This document shows positions 9,155 to 18,300 of a stretch of DNA of 64,000 bases, piece by piece. The notes under the pieces were generated by a model. That model worked only from the letters and a program-made list of their open reading frames with translations, searched no databases and had not been told where the DNA came from. The stretch spans positions 186,001 through 250,000 of the forward strand of contig NZ_JACBAZ010000003.1 of NCBI RefSeq assembly GCF_013391475.1, given 5' to 3'. A program made the position numbers and the translations under genes. The stretch's first letter is position 1, and each line of letters begins with the position of its first letter. This DNA comes from Oceaniferula marina (GTDB lineage: Bacteria; Verrucomicrobiota; Verrucomicrobiia; Verrucomicrobiales; Akkermansiaceae).

Positions 9155-9706
9155 ATGCTCAGCACCTCCTCCAGCCCGCCGTCTACGGAATTTGTCAGCC
9201 TGCTCACCGAGCATCAGGCTGACCTCTGGGCATTTATCATCTCCCAACTCCCCGGCAACCCGGAGGTCGGAGATATCCTGCAAAAAACCAATCTCACGCT
9301 CTGGACCAAGCGGGAGCAATTCGCTCCGGGTAGCAACTTCCGGGCATGGGCATTCTCTGTCGCCCGCTTCGAAGTCCTCGCCCACCTCAAAAAACACAAA
9401 CGAGGCAACTGGCTCATCTTTAACGACGAACTACTCGAAACCATTTCCATGGAAGCACCTGCTGCCATCCCCGAGTCCTCACTACGCCTGAAGCTGCTCG
9501 AATCCTGTACCGCCAAACTCCAACCTCAACACCGCGACCTACTCAACCACCGCTACCAAAGTAAAGACGGTTTGGCCAGCTACGCCAAACAATGTGGCCG
9601 CAGTGTCTCTTCTCTCTCCGTCACCCTGCACCGGGTGCGAGCCACCCTCCGCAAATGCATTGAAACCGGACTCGCCAAACACCTCGAGAAAGGAGACGTG
9701 GTATGA
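9155..9706 (+). CDS. ECF sigma-70 factor, Rhodopirellula/Verrucomicrobium family
   Basis: A 183-residue protein. Region 2 spans about residues 10-85: a DLWAFIISQLPGNPEVGDILQKTN segment in which GDILQ replaces the usual DLVQ, then FRAWAFSVARFEVL. Region 4 spans about 125-175 (LQPQHRDLLNHRYQ, then an HTH ending SVTLHRVRATLRKCI). This spacing is typical of the Planctomycetes/Verrucomicrobia ECF group (TIGR02989-like). The stop overlaps the start of the next gene by four bases (ATGA), so sigma and anti-sigma are translationally coupled. It is inferred to direct RNA polymerase to envelope or surface genes once released by its partner; the PEP-CTERM gene just downstream is a candidate target. Confidence 0.9.
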   Translation: MLSTSSSPPSTEFVSLLTEHQADLWAFIISQLPGNPEVGDILQKTNLTLWTKREQFAPGSNFRAWAFSVARFEVLAHLKKHKRGNWLIFNDELLETISMEAPAAIPESSLRLKLLESCTAKLQPQHRDLLNHRYQSKDGLASYAKQCGRSVSSLSVTLHRVRATLRKCIETGLAKHLEKGDVV

Positions 9707-11319
9707 TCCAAACGCTTGAATCCCGCATCCAGACAATGCTTGACGGCACCATCAGCGAGGAGGAATTCCGACACCTCGAGGACGAGCTGATCGCCAACCC
9801 GGAAGCTCGGCAAATCTATTACAGCTATATCTCGCTTCATCAGGGATTGGAATTTCGTCTCTCGCGATCCTCATCCACCTCCTCGGCATCCGGGACCCAT
9901 GCCATTCAGGGACTGGCCGAATCCCGCTTGAAGCGTCAACGCGCCCGTGCCCGTAAACTGGCAGTAATCAGTGCCGCAGCCCTGATCCTGATCTCTCTGG
10001 TCAGCATGCGCTTCTTTCTGATTCAGGAGCAAGCATCCAGCAATCCTCTCGATTTCAAAACCTCCCCCGGCACCCTCTTCACCCTCACCCACAGCTCCCC
10101 GGAAGCTGCAGAGCAAGGTTTCATCCTGGAAAAAGAATCCAGACTCCAAATCTCCCAGGGAAGCGTGGAACTCAATTTCCCCTCCGGCGTGAGGGCGATC
10201 GTTCAAGCCCCTGCAGATCTCACCCTGCATAATGACAACCAACTCTACCTCGGCACCGGCACCGGTTGGTTCCACGTGCCCGAACAGGCCCGCGGATTCA
10301 CCGTCATTACCCGGGAGATGAAAATCATCGACCTCGGCACCAAATTCGGCGTCGTCTCCACCCCACAAACAGATGATGAAATTCACGTCTTCAAAGGCAT
10401 GGTCGAAGCCATTGCCCTTCACGGGGTGAAAAAGAAAACCACCCTCACAGCAGGTCAGGCAGCCCTCGTCCGCCCTTACGGACGCTTCCACACCATTGAA
10501 CCCAACACCTCAGCATTCCCTACTGAACTTCCCCGTACGCTGCCCCATCTCCACTTCTCATTCGATCAGCGGGATGTCAATCCGCTCCCCACCAGCGCCA
10601 ATCAACTCAAACAACAACCGGACGTGCAGGCTGTCGTGCATACCGCCGCCAACCCATCATCCACCCCCGAACACAGCAGCGGTAAATTCGGCCAGGCTCT
10701 GAAACTCGACGGCGTCAGCAATTACCTCGAAACCAATTGGGACGGCATCCTCGGAAACCAACCTCGATCCGTCGCCTTCTGGATCAAAATGCCTGAAATG
10801 CGGCTCGGCGACTCCTTGAGCAATGGACGCACCATCATCGGCTGGGGAATGCAACAGGAACGACAGGACTCCGTCAACGTCAACAGCAAGTGGACCATCC
10901 ATCTCGACCCCGCCACCAACCGCTACCCGATGCTTAACATCAGCTTCGGCGGCTTCTGGTATTACGCTCCTGAAACCGTCCTCGATGACGACCAATGGCA
11001 TCACCTCACCGTCGTCTACACCGGCGAAGCCGATGACAAAGGTCAACCCATCACCCAACTCTACCTCGACGGTCAACGCCGCCCGATTTCCAAAGCCGCC
11101 CATAACCCGGTCCAGAGAGATGTCGAAGACAACATCGCCATCAACACCACCGCACACACCCCGCTTGTCGTCGGAGCAGCCCTGCACCCGGATGCCCGTA
11201 AACTCATTCACCATAACCGCTTCCTCAAGGCCGAGATCGATGAACTCTACATCATCGAAGGCGCGATCACCGAGGAAAGCGTGCTCAAGCTGATGCATCA
11301 GAACCAGCTTAGCCATTAA
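9703..11319 (+). CDS. FecR-like transmembrane anti-sigma protein with C-terminal LamG domain
   Basis: A 538-residue protein starting in the ATGA overlap with the sigma gene. Residues 1-60 form the cytoplasmic anti-sigma part (SRIQTMLDGTISEEEFRHLEDEL). One membrane segment spans about 87-107. A FecR-like domain follows to about residue 265 (GSVELNFPSGVRAIVQAPADL, then VITREMKIIDLGTKFGV and VFKGMVEA). Residues about 290-535 look like a LamG/concanavalin jellyroll (LDGVSNYLETNWDG, SVAFWIKMP, DDQWHHLTVVYTG, LYLDGQRR, IDELYII). The layout suggests that the external jellyroll binds a carbohydrate or surface protein and signals across the membrane to release the sigma factor; the ligand is not known. 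A GCCATT/AATGGC palindrome spans the stop codon. Confidence 0.88.
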   Translation: MIQTLESRIQTMLDGTISEEEFRHLEDELIANPEARQIYYSYISLHQGLEFRLSRSSSTSSASGTHAIQGLAESRLKRQRARARKLAVISAAALILISLVSMRFFLIQEQASSNPLDFKTSPGTLFTLTHSSPEAAEQGFILEKESRLQISQGSVELNFPSGVRAIVQAPADLTLHNDNQLYLGTGTGWFHVPEQARGFTVITREMKIIDLGTKFGVVSTPQTDDEIHVFKGMVEAIALHGVKKKTTLTAGQAALVRPYGRFHTIEPNTSAFPTELPRTLPHLHFSFDQRDVNPLPTSANQLKQQPDVQAVVHTAANPSSTPEHSSGKFGQALKLDGVSNYLETNWDGILGNQPRSVAFWIKMPEMRLGDSLSNGRTIIGWGMQQERQDSVNVNSKWTIHLDPATNRYPMLNISFGGFWYYAPETVLDDDQWHHLTVVYTGEADDKGQPITQLYLDGQRRPISKAAHNPVQRDVEDNIAINTTAHTPLVVGAALHPDARKLIHHNRFLKAEIDELYIIEGAITEESVLKLMHQNQLSH

Positions 11320-11441
11320 ATGGCAGACCTCGGCTGAAAACCTATAAAAAGAGGACAATTTCATTTTTTTGAAATTTCTCGTTAAGATCTGTAACCTTCA
11401 GGCTGTTTTCCATTAGCACGACTTCATTCGTGCATGAATCA

Positions 11442-11472
11442 CCTGCATTTTTCATGGGTTTGAAAATGCAGG
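11442..11472 (+). promoter_or_regulatory. Perfect 10-bp hairpin in the leader of the PEP-CTERM gene
   Basis: CCTGCATTTT (11442-11451) pairs perfectly with AAAATGCAGG (11463-11472) across an 11-base loop, 32 bases before the ATG at 11505. Smaller hairpins lie upstream (AATTTC/GAAATT at 11357-11376, GCACG/CGTGC at 11416-11433). There is no T run after the large stem, so it is more likely a leader mRNA structure or operator than a terminator. Confidence 0.5.
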
Positions 11473-11504
11473 TAAAACAAACCCAAATAATAATACGTAA
11501 CAAA

Positions 11505-12266
11505 ATGAATACAAAAAAAACTGCAGCCACACTGGCCATGGCCAGTCTCGGTATCGCGGCAGCACAAGCTGCAATCATTAGCGTCAACCTTACTGATGGA
11601 GGGGGAGGATTCGGCAATGCCGACATCACCGAAAAAGCAGGTGTCATTGAAGCAGGAGGGTGGGAAACTGCCTCTGCTAGCGGAGCCAAAAATGATACCA
11701 ACCTCTCTGCCCTACGAGCTGATGACGATGGATCTCTGGTCACCACAACCGCCACCATGACAATTAGTTCTGGCTTTGGTGGCTACTACAATGGTGCAAG
11801 CGGATTCAACACTGCAACGGCACTGTACAGCAACAACATGATGACGAACTTCATGGAAACTGGTACAAACACGGGAGGCACGATAGGCTTCACCAACCTA
11901 AATGCCAGTGTAGGAACTACTTACGACGTCTATGTCTATATGCGTAGACCATTTGGCAATACGGGAGCTATCTCGGTTACTGTCGATGGCACAACCAAAT
12001 GGATTGAACCTCAACACAGTGCTGGGCCATTCTTAGAAGCCGACTACGCAACTCAAGCTGAAGCTCAAGTCGACCCCAATAATGGGGGACACTACATCCT
12101 CTTCAGCGGAGTAACCTCAGATTCGATCGACATCGTTTTGGGCGACAATGCCGGGGGACGGGTAGGAATCAACGGTATCCAAATCGTCGAAGCTGTTCCT
12201 GAGCCATCTGCAGCAGCATTACTTGGATTAGGAGGAGTCGCTCTCATCTTACGCCGCCGCAAATAA
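11505..12266 (+). CDS. PEP-CTERM sorting domain protein
   Basis: A 253-residue exported protein. ATG 11505 begins a signal peptide (MNTKKTAATLAMASLGIAAAQA). The mature part is Gly/Thr/Asn-rich and beta-like, with no catalytic motif I recognise. The C-terminus is a PEP-CTERM signal: VPEPS, a hydrophobic helix, then RRRK and stop. Such signals are processed by exosortase-type systems and direct proteins to the surface or extracellular matrix. Its position right after a sigma/FecR-LamG pair suggests it may be a target of that pair. A strong terminator follows and is shared with the convergent sulfotransferase gene. Confidence 0.85.
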   Translation: MNTKKTAATLAMASLGIAAAQAAIISVNLTDGGGGFGNADITEKAGVIEAGGWETASASGAKNDTNLSALRADDDGSLVTTTATMTISSGFGGYYNGASGFNTATALYSNNMMTNFMETGTNTGGTIGFTNLNASVGTTYDVYVYMRRPFGNTGAISVTVDGTTKWIEPQHSAGPFLEADYATQAEAQVDPNNGGHYILFSGVTSDSIDIVLGDNAGGRVGINGIQIVEAVPEPSAAALLGLGGVALILRRRK

Positions 12267-12293
12267 CTCAATCAATCGATTCTTTAGTCTTCA

Positions 12294-12331
12294 AATCCCA
12301 CTTGGTTCATTCCAAGTGGGATTTTTATTTT
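12294..12331. terminator. Bidirectional terminator between PEP-CTERM and sulfotransferase genes
   Basis: AATCCCACTTGG (12294-12305) pairs perfectly with CCAAGTGGGATT (12312-12323), followed on the plus strand by a T-rich tract. It lies between convergent genes; the T tract makes it strongest for the plus-strand gene. Confidence 0.85.
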
Positions 12332-13881
12332 CAATACCCTAAATTAGCCAGTAATGGCTCTAGTTTATCCAAGTGTGGAGCCATGTGCTTTTCGTAATTG
12401 CGCCATCTTTCCACCGCTCCGCGATAGACAGGTTTACTGACAGCCTCGTACGTAGGAGAAGTCACACCCTTGTTTCTTATCTGGCTCCGATAGTTTTCCA
12501 CGCCCTTTTCCCAAGTCAAACCCATCCATTCTATGACATTCTGAGACTCACCCATAAGATCATCCACGGCATTCTCATACTTTGTTTCACGCCACCGATC
12601 TTCCGGTAACAACTCCTTGATTTGTTGCCACCATTGCAATTCACAGATCGTCCTTTGTACAGTTTTTTCGATATCATTGAAACACACACTGACGGAATTT
12701 TGTTCCATCCAGCAAAAATAGCAGCTGATGATGATATCACGAGGATCCCTCAAGGCATACAACACTCTGGTTGAAGGGATCATCCTCACCATCAATGGGA
12801 TCATCATCGTATTTGAGGGAATCTTGTCCACAAGCACCCTGCCCCCTATTCTTTCACCGATTCCAGCTTCGATGTAGCGATAATAATTACGCACCTCACG
12901 CCTAATGAGCGGTCGAGTCCAGGCGCTCACCGAATCAGCGTGCAAATGCTCGCTCTCCATGCCTCTCAGCACGCTTGAAAGCGTGTAAGTTGGAAAGGCG
13001 CCAAGCTCCTCAGCGGATACAATACCTGTATGGGCATCCAGCACCTTTTCGATCAAGGTTGTTCCGGATCTGGGACAACCCGTCAGTATGACCTGATTGT
13101 GGGGACAATCCACACCTAATGAAACCCATTCTTCTATATGCCCCGGCGTCAAGGTCCCAAGAAATCGATCAAACCAATGTCTTTCTTGCCTCTCTCTCGC
13201 AAGTAAAGCTTCCATGCCTGAATGACGCTGGAGAATAAGTTTGCTCTCCGCTAGAGTCGTCATCGCAGTCTCATAGTCCTGTTCCTTATCATGGATCTGA
13301 GCCAGGTCATTCAACCCTTGAGCCAAAACCATTTGATCCTTCGGACCGCAGCACTCCCGCAAGGACTGATAAATTACCTTCGCCTGCTCAACTTCTCCTT
13401 GCCGACGCAAAATCAACGCCTGTAGGCGCAGGCCATCTGGAGCATTCGGTCGCGCAAACAAATAGCGATTGACCAAACCCATGGCATTCTCCAAGCGATG
13501 AGACCTCTCTTCCATCATGGCCATACTTAAATAGGTCTCGGCGCGGGCATTACCCGTTTCTATCGCACGTTCCAGAGACCTCATGGCTTTTTGAGGCCTA
13601 TAGGCCGAAGTCCACGCATCGGCCACCACATGCAAAGCACCTGGATCATTACCCACCAAATGCTCCATCCGCTTGATATAACGTGTTGCCTTATCAATTT
13701 CAAAGTGCTGTCCAAACGCATAAGCTGTATCTTGCAGAGCTTTCAAATTATAGGGCTCTCTCTTCGAGATACGCTCAAATAAACGAAGTGCACGAGTGTA
13801 ATCACCTGCATTCCACATTTCACGTGCCTCTTGCAAACCCACTCCATCTTGATAGTAGGGATCCTTTCGTTTCGAACGCAT
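12331..13881 (-). CDS. TPR-containing sulfotransferase family protein
   Basis: A 516-residue protein. The N-terminal about 220 residues are helical with tetratricopeptide-like repeats (AREMWNAGDYTRALRLFE, then four or five similar units). The sulfotransferase domain follows: the phosphosulfate loop GCPRSGTT at 268-275 and the 3'-phosphate loop YALRDPRDIIIS at 375-386 (with Ser386) are both intact. TPR-sulfotransferases of this kind use PAPS and probably sulfate a carbohydrate or protein; no signal peptide is seen, so it acts in the cytoplasm or at the inner face of the membrane. No glycan-synthesis genes are adjacent. Product family is sure, substrate unknown. Confidence 0.9.
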   Translation of the reverse strand: MRSKRKDPYYQDGVGLQEAREMWNAGDYTRALRLFERISKREPYNLKALQDTAYAFGQHFEIDKATRYIKRMEHLVGNDPGALHVVADAWTSAYRPQKAMRSLERAIETGNARAETYLSMAMMEERSHRLENAMGLVNRYLFARPNAPDGLRLQALILRRQGEVEQAKVIYQSLRECCGPKDQMVLAQGLNDLAQIHDKEQDYETAMTTLAESKLILQRHSGMEALLARERQERHWFDRFLGTLTPGHIEEWVSLGVDCPHNQVILTGCPRSGTTLIEKVLDAHTGIVSAEELGAFPTYTLSSVLRGMESEHLHADSVSAWTRPLIRREVRNYYRYIEAGIGERIGGRVLVDKIPSNTMMIPLMVRMIPSTRVLYALRDPRDIIISCYFCWMEQNSVSVCFNDIEKTVQRTICELQWWQQIKELLPEDRWRETKYENAVDDLMGESQNVIEWMGLTWEKGVENYRSQIRNKGVTSPTYEAVSKPVYRGAVERWRNYEKHMAPHLDKLEPLLANLGY

Positions 13882-13983
13882 GCGCGATTATACAATCACT
13901 CATTCTAAGGTAAAACCTTATTCATCGTAAAGCCGGCTTCACTACTGCGGAACCCAATGCCACCACATCCCCTCCACCCAGAC

Positions 13984-14053
13984 GTTACCCGTAAACTTTC
14001 ATCAACAGCCCTAATCTAACTTCGTCGCTCTGATCCTGCGTCGACGCAAGTAA
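13984..14053 (+). pseudogene. Vestigial 3' end of a PEP-CTERM gene
   Basis: Positions 14024-14053 encode VALILRRRK and a stop, identical in protein to the last nine residues of the PEP-CTERM gene ending at 12266, yet differing at several third or synonymous codon positions. Just upstream in another frame (13996-14013) the bases still read as LSSTALI, resembling the SSxALL part of the signal, so a frameshift and stop separate the halves. A strong terminator follows 22 bases after the stop. Nothing else of the gene can be recognised upstream. It is best explained as the remnant of a third PEP-CTERM gene whose body was lost. Confidence 0.6.
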
Positions 14054-14075
14054 TCGAAAACTCTCGAATCTTTCC

Positions 14076-14111
14076 AAGCCGTGGCCCATCTGGGGCCACG
14101 GCTTTTTATTT
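14076..14111 (+). terminator. Strong terminator of the vanished PEP-CTERM gene
   Basis: AAGCCGTGGCCC (14076-14087) pairs with the GGGCCACGGCTT arm ending near 14104, followed by TTTTATTTT. No intact upstream plus-strand gene needs it; it follows the VALILRRRK remnant. It lies about 100 bases before the next start codon, so the next gene must have a promoter in between. Confidence 0.8.
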
Positions 14112-14209
14112 TCTGGTTCAAGATTCAACTCGACACCGACAAAGCAAAATGCTTATATCAACACGCTCTTTTTTTATCTGAAAAAATATTCCACCCCAAT
14201 CATCGAATC

Positions 14210-15073
14210 ATGAAACCCACACGCTTAACTCAGATGTCAGCCATTGCGGCATCTGCTACACTTTGTATTGGAGCCACCCATGCTGCCGTCGTCTGGCAAG
14301 GTGCCGACCTCGCAGACTATTATACCGGCTCCAACTGGGTGGGTGGTAGTGCCCCCACCAATGGAAGCACCGAGGACATTGTCATCAACAATGGCACCCG
14401 TGCCGACTATGAACCAGGGGGAATAGGAGACATTGTCAGTAACGGAACCTTCACGGTGAGTGGAACTAACTCCGGCTGGGTGACGGACAACACGAACTGG
14501 TCCCGTTTTAACGGCACCACCCATGTCCTCAACGGAGGCTTCATTGATCGCAATGCGGGAGGCAACCTGGTCTTCGGCTCCGACAATGTCGGAAGTGGAG
14601 CTGGGCAAACCATCACCCTCAATGTGCACGGTGGCAGCATCGAAACCGGTGGAGAACTGTGGTTCGGCTGGACCAACGCGGGAACGCACAATATCACGGT
14701 GAATATCTCCGATGGTGGATCGATCACCTCACTCGGTGGCGGCGGAGCCAGCATCTTCTCGTGGGACGCCGCAACCTTCAACTTTACCGGAGCAGGCACT
14801 GTCACAGCGGCATCCCAAGGGGTCAAAGTGGGCGCCAACTCGGCCGCCGGCCTGACAGCGGGTATCTGGGAAAACCAGTGGGCTGCCGGAACCCTTCAGT
14901 TCAACGGACAGAGCGGACTTAACGGAGCAACATTTTCAGACTACTTCAGCACCACTGGCACAAACGGAAGCTCGACCTACACCCTGACAGCCGTCCCTGA
15001 ACCTTCCTCTGCCGCCCTACTGGCATGCGGTGGCCTCGCACTGACCCTACGCAGACGAAAGCAAAAGTCATAA
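14210..15073 (+). CDS. PEP-CTERM sorting domain protein with beta-helix-like repeats
   Basis: A 287-residue exported protein from ATG 14210, which starts the signal peptide (ends near THA-AVV). The mature region is rich in Gly, Asn and Thr with repeating short strands (VHGGSIETGGELWFG, ISDGGSITSLGG), like the autotransporter/passenger-type beta-helix repeats common in Verrucomicrobia. The C-terminus is VPEPS, a hydrophobic stretch and LRRRKQKS, a PEP-CTERM signal. It is likely surface or matrix associated after exosortase processing. The upstream frame could extend to 14081, but that part overlaps the terminator and is not a signal peptide. Confidence 0.82.
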   Translation: MKPTRLTQMSAIAASATLCIGATHAAVVWQGADLADYYTGSNWVGGSAPTNGSTEDIVINNGTRADYEPGGIGDIVSNGTFTVSGTNSGWVTDNTNWSRFNGTTHVLNGGFIDRNAGGNLVFGSDNVGSGAGQTITLNVHGGSIETGGELWFGWTNAGTHNITVNISDGGSITSLGGGGASIFSWDAATFNFTGAGTVTAASQGVKVGANSAAGLTAGIWENQWAAGTLQFNGQSGLNGATFSDYFSTTGTNGSSTYTLTAVPEPSSAALLACGGLALTLRRRKQKS

Positions 15074-15103
15074 AGCGTTAGACCACACCGCGCACGCTAT
15101 ACC

Positions 15104-15262
15104 ACCGTAGGACAGATTTTTAATCTGTCGACAGGCTTGGGAACGCAGAGCTCACAACCGGATCATTCCACGGGAGGCCGGCAGGAGCCAATCCTGCCCT
15201 ACCATCACGCATCCACCGTAGGACAGATTTTCAATCTGTCGGCAGGCTTGGAAACGCGGAGC
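15104..15262. repeat. Cluster of three GTAG-headed palindromic (REP-like) units
   Basis: A unit of about 48 bases, GTAGGACAGATTTT(T/C) with its mirror arm AATCTGTC and then AGGCTTGG, occurs at 15104-15151 and again at 15214-15262 with few changes. Between them, on the opposite strand (about 15185-15206), lies GTAGGGCAGGATTGGCTCC with a mirror arm. All three start with GTAG before an imperfect palindrome, the layout of REP elements. No transposase gene is in the window. Confidence 0.7.
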
Positions 15263-15307
15263 CGCACCGATCTTTTATCGCTTCATCGATTTGAGATAGG
15301 GTTCCAT

Positions 15308-18300
15308 TTATGCTGACTCCACCTTGCGGGTCATGGATGCCGCACCCACCAGACCGAACCCAAATAACAGCATCAAAACCCAACTGCTTTTCACTCCGGA
15401 TGTTGATTCGATATCCAGCTCCAGCCCGAGAGAGCTGTCTCCTTCCACTTGTATCCCCCGGGTAAACCTGAGAACTTCTCCACGACCGCGAACAATCGTG
15501 CTGATGGTTTGCGGGGCAGGCTCGGTTGCCAATTGCTGGCCGATCAGGCGTTTAGCAATATTCTTGAGCGCCTGCTTTTCCTCCAGACTGTTGCCACGAA
15601 GGAAGTCGTCAACCTGGCGCACATCGAACTCCTGCTTCCCTTGGAACAGAGGGTTGCTGTTGGCGGCGTCTTCGAGCGCGTCGTTCGCCTTGACGCCATT
15701 CCCGGCAGCCTTGTTATCCAGATACATCCGCTGTCGGCGCGAGTTCAACCCCCACACCGCCTGCTGGGTTTGAAGCTGGAACAACTGCACCCGTGCATCT
15801 TCATTCGATGCGGCATCCACCGAACGGTTTTTGGTGACCTTCTCTAACTCCTTCGCAGCTTCCTTGCGTTTACCCACCTTCATGTAGTCACTGGCTTTCT
15901 GCAGCGATACCACTCCTTGGCGAGCCTCCTCACTCTGCTTGCTGGAAATCATCGAGAGATAATCATCGAGGTGGTAGTCCTGCACCCCCTGGCTTCCCCG
16001 AAGGTCAAACCCACCGACATAGGAATCCAAACGGTATCCCTCGGGAACCAATACATCCCAGGCCATGGATTCCAAAGGAACGTTGAAACTTGGAGCGGAT
16101 AAACGAATATCCCCTTGCCCAGAAGGAGTGGAATACACCAGGGAAACGGATGCCTGATCCGAGTCCGGAGAGCTTGGCGCCACATGAAACAGATGCGTTT
16201 CTCCCTCACGAACCACATTCACCGAGGCCTCGTTAACCAGAACATTGTAGAGCACAGCCTGCTGTGGCAAGGTCACTTTGAGTTTGGTTTTTTCTAGGAC
16301 CCGGGCGTCGAGGTGCACCGATGTCAACGACTCGCCACCTGGCGAAAAGACCGTCATCATCCGTCCGCCCGTCACCCGAAGCTTCAGGGTGTTCGCCATT
16401 TCGTGACGCTTCAGGGTCACCTTCAATGGTCCTTCCGGATCGTTCAAACGATAGCAAAGGTCCGGCATGCTGGTGTCCGCCGGGTTGCGTAATTTGGCAG
16501 CTACCGCCGCCCAATCACTACGCCTCCAACCGTGGCCGGGGCGGTCCGCCTGCATATCAAGCCGCCCTGTTGTCCGCACCGCTACAAAGTAGGTCGAACG
16601 CTTTGTTTTTTCGAGAACCGCCGGAAGGATCGATTCCTCACCTCCTTTACCCCGGTCCGCACTACGCTGGTATTCGATCTGCACCGGCACCTGTCCTAAC
16701 ACCCCACGGCGGAACACAATCTCCCAACGCTCTCCGTCAAGCCGTGAGATTCCTTTCACCGCCGCGCCACTCGCCCGGACCGTGCGGGCCTCATCATCGC
16801 TCAACCCAGGAAGCACGACCTGTATGGATTTAACCGCAGCGTGATCAATCTGATAGATTGTCGATAGTCGGGTCCGGGTCTGACCTTCCCGCAAGGTCAC
16901 CTCATGCAAGACCGAAGCTGTAATCCAAGCTTCCAGCTGCTCAATCCCCAGACTCAATGACCAGTCGGATTGTAATATCCGAAATGCCAACCCGCCACTT
17001 TGTTTAACCCGCACATTGATCGATTGATTTAACTGCGCATTGAGTCGGGAGACTTTATTGCGATTCACGGCCCTCACCCGGATTCCTTTTTCAGGGATCA
17101 CAATCAACTGCCCACTCTGCCTTACAGCATCATCCAGCAAGAGGCGCGGCACCTGCCACTCGGACTGCTCACCCACCGGTGTCCCTGTCAGGGTGAGGGC
17201 AAACTGCTGCTGACCAATCGTGCGACCATTCAAGTGCATCGTCACCTGACGTTTACCCTTGGAATCGTTTTCCGTCCAATGACTGAGGGCAGGGCCACTC
17301 AACGACTCCATCTCCATGCCCTCCGGCACTACAAAGCTTAGTTGGAAAATACCGGCACGGGTGATATTTGCCTGGATCACCGCCGACAGCAGAGTGCGCT
17401 CACTTCCCAAAGTCAGCTCCTGGCTGGTCACCACTCGCAGTTCCGGCATCACCGGAGCTACCTGTAAGTTCACCGATCCCACACCCGAGGCACTCCGATA
17501 CACCTTGTGTAAAATACCGCGCGCCTGCTTTTTATTTCCCGCAACCGTCGGGATCAGGCTCCGATCGAAATCGTCCACATTCACAGCTGACATTTCGTCC
17601 ACCGTGATTTTTCCAGGTTGCGCTTCCGAACCGAAAGCCAGACCTAACATGTTTGTCTCTCCGGCATCACCGTCGACAGTCATGGATGCCAGGCGGGTAT
17701 CTGCCGGTAGAGCTTTCAAGCCACGTTGGGTTTCCACCCGGATGGAAAAGGCTCGCGACTGGGCGGGAAGCACTTCCACCGTCAAAGAGCGCGATCCCGG
17801 GTCAAAACGCCAGTTAGCCACCTCTTTTGCCAGAACTTCTCCCACAGTGAACCCCTCGGGAACCTTCATCGTCAGAGAGCCAACCTTACCGCTCGATGGC
17901 CGAATCGTCACCTGATGAATGCCATCAACCACCCCGGGTGATGGAAGGTAAAGGTTGGCAACCTCGGCATAAAACTTGGTCTCCTCGGCATCGATATCAC
18001 GACCTCGAGCCCTGACGCCAATGGCAATCTGCGGCAGTGGAGCCAACACCAACTCCACCGACCGCTTTGTATCCTCACCACGAACCGTCTGAACGGCAGC
18101 GGACGAATAAAGTTCGAGCCCCGGCTCATCGATCACCGCCTTGAGCTTCTGCACTGATGCCATACCGGTGGGCAACATAAAGTCCCCCCGGTTCTTTGGC
18201 AGAGCCATTTCGTAGGTGGCCCGACCCGTGATCAGGCCATCGCGCTCCACGGCAAGCATCCAAACATGCACCTTACCTTGCTTGAGCTTGCTCACTCGTA

